Below are positions 14,055 through 19,248 of a DNA stretch of 22,858 nt, one piece after another. A program made the translations under genes and the position numbers. The first letter of the stretch is position 1. Each line of letters starts with the position of its first letter. Source of the DNA: Clostridiales bacterium (lineage in GTDB: Bacteria; Bacillota; Clostridia; Christensenellales; Aristaeellaceae); the NCBI GenBank assembly GCA_004555155.1, contig SFJH01000037.1, positions 1 through 22,858 of the forward strand, read 5' to 3'. The notes beneath the pieces were generated by a model, which was given only the letters and a program-made list of their open reading frames with translations, was not told the origin of the DNA and did no database searches.

Positions 14055-15203
14055 TCAGCGTCCCATTCCCACGCCCATTTTCAGGATTCTGAACAGACGG
14101 TCCGCCGCCTGCAAAAACAGCTCCGGCGCCCTTTCCATGGCGGATTCCAGCGGCATCGGGCCGCTGACCGTGGGCAGAATGGCCGCCTCGGCCAAATCAA
14201 GGAAGGCCTCTGCGCCCTCGCCCGCACCGCCGACGATGGCCACCACCGGGATCTCCTTCGCCCGGCAGCGCTTCGCCACGCCGGCCGGCACCTTGCCGAA
14301 TGCCACCGACTGCCGATCGATGCGCCCTTCTCCGGTCACGACCAGATCGCAGCGCTCCAGCAGCTCGTCGAAGCGCACGATGTCCAGCACCGCGTCGATG
14401 CCTGACCGCATTCTTGCGCCCAGCACGCCGCCCAGCGCCGCGCCCATGCCTCCCGCCGCGCCCGCGCCCGGGAAGGACGCCACGTCTCTGCCCAGCGCGC
14501 TGCTGAGCTTTTCCGCATAATTGCGCATGCCCGCCTCCAGGACGGGCGCCATCTGCGGCGTGACGCCCTTCTGCGGGCCGTAAACCGCCGTCGCGCCCTG
14601 ATCGCCCAGCAACGGATTGGTCACATCGCAGATCACCTGAAGCTCCGCCCCCTGCAGCTCCGGGCAGAGCTCCGAGAAATCCGCGCGCTCCACCCGCGCC
14701 AGATCCGCGCCGCAGCCCGACAGCAGACGCCCCTGCGCATCCAGAAACCGCGCCCCCAGCGCGCACAGCATGCCCATGCCACCATCGTTGGTGGCACTGC
14801 CGCCGATGCCGATCAGCAGCCTGCGCGCGCCATCCTGCAAAACCCTCCGGATGAGTTCTCCGGTTCCGAAGCTGGTGGCGTGCAGTGGATCCCGCTCGGA
14901 CGGATCGACCAGGGGAAGCCCGGACGCCTGCGCCATCTCAATTACGGCAGTCTCCCCGCCGTCGATCCGCGCGTAATTCGCCCAAACCGGACGCCCCATC
15001 GGCCCGGCAACCTCCATCTGCGCCTTCTCTCCGCCGCAGGCGAGGCAAAGCGCGTCCACCGTGCCCTCGCCGCCGTCGGCCACCGGCACGCACACGCACT
15101 CCGCATCGGGGAAATGCCGCCTCGCCGCCGCTTCCAGCAGCCGAACCGCCTCCATCGCCGAAAGCGAACCCTTGAATGAATCCGGAGCAAAAACAAATTT
15201 CAT
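14055..15203 (-). CDS. Glycerate kinase (GlxK/GarK family)
   Basis: This 382-residue protein belongs to the glycerate kinase family I, which phosphorylates D-glycerate (usually to 2-phosphoglycerate) and feeds it to lower glycolysis. Family motifs are the N-terminal MKFVFAPDSFKGSLSA, VADGGEGTVDAL (~45-56), IGIGGSATNDGGMGML, NPLLGDQGAT..YGPQKG, and VTGEGRIDRQS near the C-terminal third. ATG 15203 has AAGGA at 15209-15213; upstream in-frame starts lack a site. It is monocistronic, with its own strong promoter and a shared terminator. No tartronate or glyoxylate pathway genes accompany it here, so the source of glycerate is not shown. Confidence 0.95.
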   Translation of the reverse strand: MKFVFAPDSFKGSLSAMEAVRLLEAAARRHFPDAECVCVPVADGGEGTVDALCLACGGEKAQMEVAGPMGRPVWANYARIDGGETAVIEMAQASGLPLVDPSERDPLHATSFGTGELIRRVLQDGARRLLIGIGGSATNDGGMGMLCALGARFLDAQGRLLSGCGADLARVERADFSELCPELQGAELQVICDVTNPLLGDQGATAVYGPQKGVTPQMAPVLEAGMRNYAEKLSSALGRDVASFPGAGAAGGMGAALGGVLGARMRSGIDAVLDIVRFDELLERCDLVVTGEGRIDRQSVAFGKVPAGVAKRCRAKEIPVVAIVGGAGEGAEAFLDLAEAAILPTVSGPMPLESAMERAPELFLQAADRLFRILKMGVGMGR

Positions 15204-15235
15204 GGCTATCCTTCCTCGCATCGATCATTGTCTTC

Positions 15236-15264
15236 AATATACCTTTCACTCCGGCCGTTGTCAA
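15236..15264 (-). promoter_or_regulatory. Promoter of the glycerate kinase gene
   Basis: Minus-strand TTGACA (15264-15259) and TATATT (15241-15236) are separated by exactly 17 bases, giving a near-consensus sigma-A promoter about 30 bases before the start codon. Confidence 0.8.
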
Positions 15265-15280
15265 ATTAAGCTTGCATTAC

Positions 15281-15308
15281 AAAAGCCGCTTCGCAAGCGA
15301 AACGGCTT
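15281..15308 (-). terminator. Intrinsic terminator of the feo operon
   Basis: On the minus strand AAGCCG-T-TTCGC pairs with GCGAA-G-CGGCTT across a short TT loop and is followed by TTTTG. It lies directly after the regulator gene's stop at 15315 and just before the glycerate kinase promoter. Confidence 0.8.
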
Positions 15309-15314
15309 CTCTTC

Positions 15315-15695
15315 TCATGATTTCTGCGGCGCTGCGCCTGAATAGCGCTCGAGCCGCGTCGGACTTTCCTCGCTGAGCCCACTCATCAACAGCGTGGCCG
15401 CAATACAGCTCTCGTCCATGGGCAGATCGAAGGTTCGGCAGAACAGCAGAATCAGTCGCTCCTGCCGCATCTCCAGCTGTTCCGCCAGCGCCAGGCCCTG
15501 CTCCGTCAAATGCGCCGAGCCGTAGTGCTCCTTTTCCAGAAGGCCCTTGTTCATCAGGATATCCAGCGCCTTGTGCACCGTGGGTCTGATCACGCCCAAC
15601 AGCTTCGCCACCGATTTGGAGGCCACCTCTTCATCCACGCGCGTCAGCGCCAGAATCGCCAGCAGACATCGCATCTGGTTGGCCGTCAGCGACAT
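15315..15695 (-). CDS. DtxR/MntR-like winged-helix regulator, last gene of feo operon
   Basis: This 126-residue protein has an N-terminal winged helix (~15-75; recognition segment VIRPTVHKALDILMNKGLLEKE, wing YGSAHLTEQG) and a helical C-terminal part like the dimerisation domain of iron- and manganese-dependent DtxR/MntR repressors. Its place at the end of a feo operon supports a role in iron control. However, the His, Glu and Asp metal ligands of MntR/DtxR are not evident in my manual alignment; Cys10, Cys86 and Cys97 lie nearby in sequence. ATG 15695 has GGAGGG at 15705-15710. MarR-like membership is the main alternative. The likely targets are the GTTAG/CTAAC dyads at 18509 and 19081. Confidence 0.75.
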   Translation of the reverse strand: MSLTANQMRCLLAILALTRVDEEVASKSVAKLLGVIRPTVHKALDILMNKGLLEKEHYGSAHLTEQGLALAEQLEMRQERLILLFCRTFDLPMDESCIAATLLMSGLSEESPTRLERYSGAAPQKS

Positions 15696-15718
15696 GCTTC
15701 TGTTCCCTCCATTTCAAT

Positions 15719-15746
15719 GGGATGCGAGCCCTACGACCCGCATCCC
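15719..15746. other. Intercistronic hairpin between the Cys-rich mini-protein and regulator genes
   Basis: GGGATGCG (15719-15726) and CGCATCCC (15739-15746) form an 8-base stem with a 12-base loop. No T tract follows on either strand, so it is more likely an mRNA processing or stabilising structure than a terminator. Confidence 0.5.
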
Positions 15747-15755
15747 TGTCTCTGG

Positions 15756-15887
15756 TCAATGCCGGCAGCCGGAGCAATGCGAGCAATCGCCGCAGCATCC
15801 CCTGCCACTTTTTCTGTCTCTTCGCATGCCTCTGAGAATCAGCCCGACAATCAGGATCAAAACCAACGCAACCAGCGCTGTACCCAT
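15756..15887 (-). CDS. FeoB-associated Cys-rich membrane mini-protein
   Basis: This 43-residue protein has one N-terminal membrane helix (~3-18, rich in Leu, Val and Ile), a short basic stretch (RGMRRDRK), and a Cys/His tail CCGDCSHCSGCRH with five cysteines and two histidines. Such mini-proteins regularly sit next to feoB in Firmicutes and are annotated as FeoB-associated Cys-rich membrane proteins. An iron-handling or FeoB-accessory role is inferred; the mechanism is not established. ATG 15887 has GGGAGG at 15897-15902 (9-base spacing). It lies 52 bases after the feoB stop and is followed by the regulator gene, all on one strand. Confidence 0.9.
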   Translation of the reverse strand: MGTALVALVLILIVGLILRGMRRDRKSGRGCCGDCSHCSGCRH

Positions 15888-15939
15888 CGCTTCGCACCTC
15901 CCGGATTCCGAATTCACCTGTTCAAACGCACCTTATCCT

Positions 15940-18489
15940 TCATGACTTGGCCAGGTATTTGTTCCTGCGCACCAGCATGTAGATGAACAGCGCCACCAGC
16001 GCTACGGCCACCACCGTGCCGACGCCAAACGTACCGTAGGCAAACAGACTGCCCAGCTGATTGACCACCAGCGCCACGCAGTACGCGAAGCCGCACTGAT
16101 ATCCGATGGCAAACCAGAACCACTTTCCGTTGTTCATCTCGCGCTTGATTGCGCCCATGGCCGCAAAGCAGGGTGCGCACAGCAGATTGAAAACCAGGAA
16201 GCTCAGACCGCTGACGCCGTTGAAGGCCGCTCCCATCGTCGCATACACAGAGGCTTCTCCGCCGCCATACAGAATGCCCAGCGTGCCGACGATGTTCTCC
16301 TTGGCCACCAGGCCCGTGATCGAAGCGACCGTCGCCTGCCAGTTGCCCCAGCCCTGCGGAATGAAGATCCAGGCCAGCGCGCGGCCGATGGAGGCCAGAA
16401 TGCTGGAGTCAATCTGCTCCTCGGAGAGCATATGGAATCCGCCGTCGACAAATCCAAAGTAGGTGGTGAACCAGACCACAATCGTGGACAGCAGAATGAT
16501 CGTTCCCGCCTTCTTGATGAAGGACCAGCCGCGCTCCCACATGCTGCGCAGAATCGAGCCGATGGTCGGCCAGTGGTAGGCCGGAAGCTCCATGACAAAC
16601 GGGCTCGCCTCGCCCGCAAAGCGCTTCATCTTCTTCAGGATCACGCCGGAGCAGATGATCGCCGCCATGCCCATGAAGTAGGCCACCGGAGACACCCACC
16701 ATGCGCCGCCGAAGATCGCACCCGCGATCATGGCGATGAAGGGCAGCTTCGCGCCGCAGGGAATGAAGGTCGTGGTCATGATCGTCATGCGGCGGTCATT
16801 GACGTTTTCAATCGTCCTCGAGGCCATGATGCCCGGAACGCCGCAGCCCGTGCCGATCATGATCGGGATGAAGGACTTGCCCGACAGGCCAAAGCGCCGG
16901 AAGATGCGGTCCAGCACAAAGGCGATGCGCGCCATGTAGCCGCAGCCCTCCAGGAAGGCCAGGAACAGGAACAGCACGAACATCTGGGGAACGAAGCCCA
17001 GCACTGCGCCGATGCCGGCCACGATGCCGTCGAGCACCAGCCCTTTCAGCCACTCCGCGCAATGGATCGCATCCAGACCCGCTTCCACCAGCACCGGAAT
17101 GCCGGGCACCCAGACGCCGTCCGCAGCCGGATCCGGCTCTTCGCAGCCATAGCTGGCGTACACCTCCACCGCCTGCGCCAGATCTGCGCCGGTGGCAACG
17201 GCTTCCTCATCGGCCATGGTCTCCTCGTCGACCACGGTATAGACGACCTCCTCGTCCTCCGGGAACTGCGCCGCAAACGCGCTGAGCGCAGCCAGCGCCG
17301 CGTCGCCGTCAAAGGCGTCGGATTCCGCATCCAGGGCCTCCTCGACGGCCGCGGTGTCGATTCCGACTTCCGCCGCGTGCTCAATGAAGGCGTTCACCAC
17401 CTCGGCGGCGCCGCCGTACGCCTCGGCCTTCTCCTCATAGGCGGAGGAGCCGATGCCGAACAGATGCCAGCCGTCGCCGAACACACCGTCGTTCGCCCAG
17501 TCCGTAAAGATGGTTCCGACGGTGGAGACAGAGACATAGTACACGATGATCATGACGATCGCGAAGATCGGCAGGCCCAGCCAGCGGTTGGTGACGACGC
17601 GGTCGATCTTGTCCGAGGTGGTCAGCGATCCCTTCGCCTTGCCCTTCTTCACGCAGGTGGCGACGATGCGGCTGATGTACGCATAGCGCTGGTTGGTGAT
17701 GATGGACTCGGAATCGTCGTCCATCTCCTCCTCGCATCCCTTGATGGCCGCCTCGACGGCGTCCAGAATGCCCTTGGGCAGATTCAGCTCCGCCATGACC
17801 TTCTCGTCGCGCTCAAACAGCTTGATCGCGCACCAGCGGGAAAGATTCTCCGCCACGATGCCGCCCTGATGGACGCTGCCGTCCGCATGATGGTGGTGCA
17901 CGGCATGCTCGCCGTCCTGATGCGTGATCAGATCCTCAATGTGCGCCAGCGCGTGCTCCACGCTGCCGTCAAACACGTGCGGCGGGTTGAAGGTCTTCTT
18001 CTGCCGGGCCAGCGCCAGCGCCTTCTGCGCCGCCTCCAGACTGCCGCTTCCCTTCAGCGCCGAGGTCTCCACGATTTCGCAGCCCAGGGCCTGGCCCAGC
18101 TTCTTCAGATCGATCCGGTCGCCGTTCTTGCGCGTAATGTCGATCATGTTCAGCGCAACGACCATCGGAATGCCCAGTTCCGCCAGCTGCGTGGTCAGAT
18201 ACAGATTGCGCTCCACGTTGTTCGCATCCACGATGTTCAGAATCGCATCCGGCTTCTCATTCACCAGATAGCTGCGCGCCACGACCTCCTCCAGCGTATA
18301 GGGCGACAGGCTGTAGATGCCCGGAAGATCCTGAATGACGACGTCCTTCTCGCCCTTCAGCCGTCCCTCCTTCTTCTCGACCGTGACGCCCGGCCAATTG
18401 CCCACATACTGATTCGAGCCCGTCAGATCGTTGAACATCGTCGTCTTGCCGCAGTTCGGGTTGCCCGCAAGCGCAATTTTAATCGCCAT
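15940..18489 (-). CDS. feoB: Ferrous iron transporter FeoB with unusual insertions
   Basis: This is the membrane transporter for Fe(II) uptake, with an N-terminal G-protein domain. The G motifs are GNPNCGKTT (9-17), DLPG (54-57), NMID (114-117) and ETSAL (141-145). A GDI-like helical region follows, then the first membrane helix (~303-325). Gate motifs with cysteines lie at ~516-552 (EGCGYMAR, GTGCGVPG) and further helices run to residue 849. At 849 residues it exceeds the usual 650-770. The extra length comes mainly from an acidic segment at ~345-460 after the first helix, and a His-rich stretch (~190-208, with HHHH) sits in the soluble domain. ATG 18489 has GGAGG at 18498-18502. It is cotranscribed with two feoA genes. 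Confidence 0.97.
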   Translation of the reverse strand: MAIKIALAGNPNCGKTTMFNDLTGSNQYVGNWPGVTVEKKEGRLKGEKDVVIQDLPGIYSLSPYTLEEVVARSYLVNEKPDAILNIVDANNVERNLYLTTQLAELGIPMVVALNMIDITRKNGDRIDLKKLGQALGCEIVETSALKGSGSLEAAQKALALARQKKTFNPPHVFDGSVEHALAHIEDLITHQDGEHAVHHHHADGSVHQGGIVAENLSRWCAIKLFERDEKVMAELNLPKGILDAVEAAIKGCEEEMDDDSESIITNQRYAYISRIVATCVKKGKAKGSLTTSDKIDRVVTNRWLGLPIFAIVMIIVYYVSVSTVGTIFTDWANDGVFGDGWHLFGIGSSAYEEKAEAYGGAAEVVNAFIEHAAEVGIDTAAVEEALDAESDAFDGDAALAALSAFAAQFPEDEEVVYTVVDEETMADEEAVATGADLAQAVEVYASYGCEEPDPAADGVWVPGIPVLVEAGLDAIHCAEWLKGLVLDGIVAGIGAVLGFVPQMFVLFLFLAFLEGCGYMARIAFVLDRIFRRFGLSGKSFIPIMIGTGCGVPGIMASRTIENVNDRRMTIMTTTFIPCGAKLPFIAMIAGAIFGGAWWVSPVAYFMGMAAIICSGVILKKMKRFAGEASPFVMELPAYHWPTIGSILRSMWERGWSFIKKAGTIILLSTIVVWFTTYFGFVDGGFHMLSEEQIDSSILASIGRALAWIFIPQGWGNWQATVASITGLVAKENIVGTLGILYGGGEASVYATMGAAFNGVSGLSFLVFNLLCAPCFAAMGAIKREMNNGKWFWFAIGYQCGFAYCVALVVNQLGSLFAYGTFGVGTVVAVALVALFIYMLVRRNKYLAKS

Positions 18490-18508
18490 ACCCTTTGCCT
18501 CCTCAAAT

Positions 18509-18524
18509 GTTAGCCTTATCTAAC
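18509..18524. promoter_or_regulatory. GTTAG-N6-CTAAC dyad between feoA and feoB
   Basis: GTTAGCCTTATCTAAC is a dyad with 5-base arms and 6-base spacer, just upstream of the feoB ribosome binding site. It shares its arms with the dyad over the feo promoter (19081-19100) and resembles the TTAG...CTAA pattern of DtxR-type operators. No clear promoter lies next to it, so it could be a roadblock site or an mRNA feature. Confidence 0.5.
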
Positions 18525-18547
18525 TCATGTGCACAGAAAAGCAGACT

Positions 18548-18769
18548 TCACTCCACCTCGATTTGCTCCGCGTCGGCCTTGCGAACGGACAGTTCATAGC
18601 CGCGCACCGTCAGCTCCAGCGGATCTCCCAGCGGCGCGACCTTGCGAACATACACTTCCGTGCCCTTCGTCAGTCCCATGTCCATAATCCTGCGCTTCAG
18701 CGCGCCTTCTCCGTGCAAACGCTTCACGACCGCGGTCTGACCGATCTTCACATCCTTGAGCGTTTTCAT
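18548..18769 (-). CDS. feoA: FeoA family protein (second feoA)
   Basis: This 73-residue SH3-like FeoA protein begins MKTLKDVKIGQTAVVKRL and carries the family core RRIMDMGLTKGTEVYVRKVAPLGDP (in part: RRIMDMGLTKGTEV) and ELTVRGYELSVRKADAEQI. FeoA proteins are small cytosolic partners that support FeoB. ATG 18769 follows GGAGAGAGGGAAG, and the gene begins 18 bases after the stop of the other feoA. The dyad at 18509-18524 separates it from feoB. Confidence 0.93.
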   Translation of the reverse strand: MKTLKDVKIGQTAVVKRLHGEGALKRRIMDMGLTKGTEVYVRKVAPLGDPLELTVRGYELSVRKADAEQIEVE

Positions 18770-18787
18770 CTTCCCTCTCTCCTTCCA

Positions 18788-19000
18788 TCAAACCATAATC
18801 CGCATGGCCATCGTCTTGTCGAGCGCAATCCGGCTGTCCTTGACGGACAGAATCATGTTGCCTCCGATTTCACTGACCACCGTAATCTGCTCCCCGACGA
18901 CGAACCCCAACTCGGCCAGGTGCTGCCGCACCTCGTCCTTGCCCGTGATCTTGCGAATAATGTTGGTATCACCCACGCTCGCCATTCCAAGTGGCATCAT
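18788..19000 (-). CDS. feoA: FeoA family protein (first feoA)
   Basis: This ~70-residue FeoA-type protein begins MMPLGMASVGDTNIIRKITG and has the family pattern HLAELGFVVGEQITVVSEIGGNMILSVKDSRIAL. It differs clearly from its neighbour, so the two may not be interchangeable; paired feoA genes before feoB are common in clostridia. ATG 19000 is chosen because GGAGG at 19009-19013 is 8 bases upstream; the in-frame ATG 19015 overlaps that site. It is the first gene of the feo operon. Confidence 0.92.
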   Translation of the reverse strand: MMPLGMASVGDTNIIRKITGKDEVRQHLAELGFVVGEQITVVSEIGGNMILSVKDSRIALDKTMAMRIMV

Positions 19001-19043
19001 ACGCTCCGCCTCCATGAATTCGTAGAATCTAACGCATCATGCT

Positions 19044-19078
19044 AAAAAAGCGGTTAGGAGAGCAAAACCCCCAACCGC
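19044..19078 (-). other. Terminator-like hairpin in the feo leader
   Basis: In the transcript, GCGGTT (19078-19073) plus a G run pairs with AACCGC (19055-19050) plus a C/U run, giving roughly 11 pairs with some G-U, followed at once by T6 (19049-19044). It starts at about the predicted transcription start and lies before feoA, so it could attenuate or protect the mRNA. The CTAACCGC arm could instead pair with GCGTTAG (19036-19030). Confidence 0.6.
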
Positions 19079-19080
19079 AA

Positions 19081-19112
19081 GTTAGTTTATCATTACTAAC
19101 CAACTTTGTCAA
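19081..19112 (-). promoter_or_regulatory. feo operon promoter with overlapping DtxR-like operator
   Basis: Minus-strand TTGACA (19112-19107) and TAAACT (19089-19084) are 17 bases apart. The dyad GTTAGT...ACTAAC (19081-19086, 19095-19100) covers the -10 and half the spacer. A repressor bound there would block polymerase, consistent with iron-dependent control by a DtxR-type protein. Confidence 0.75.
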
Positions 19113-19210
19113 TCCCTTTCTGAAGAAATAACAAAGCATTGCTGCACAAACAGCCGCCCTGCGTTTTCCGGCAGGCGTTCCCCCAGCGCAGCTTATAGAA
19201 TCCGGAATCG

Positions 19211-19242
19211 AAAACCGGCCGGGAGCGAATTCCCGGCCGGTT
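19211..19242 (-). terminator. Intrinsic terminator of the alpha-mannosidase gene
   Basis: AACCGGCCGGGA and TCCCGGCCGGTT form a perfect 12-base stem with a 6-base loop, followed on the minus strand by TTTTC. It begins 6 bases after the stop codon. Confidence 0.88.
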
Positions 19243-19248
19243 GAGGCG

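Noticed and set aside
16432..18513. Plus-strand open frame of 693 codons opposite feoB
   Set aside because: Antisense shadow; low-complexity composition, no domain, no ribosome binding site.
19000..19112. Known metal riboswitch (NiCo/czcD type or yybP-ykoY) in the feo leader
   Set aside because: The leader is only ~77 bases and I could not match the multi-helix junctions of these classes; kept only as an unexplained hairpin.
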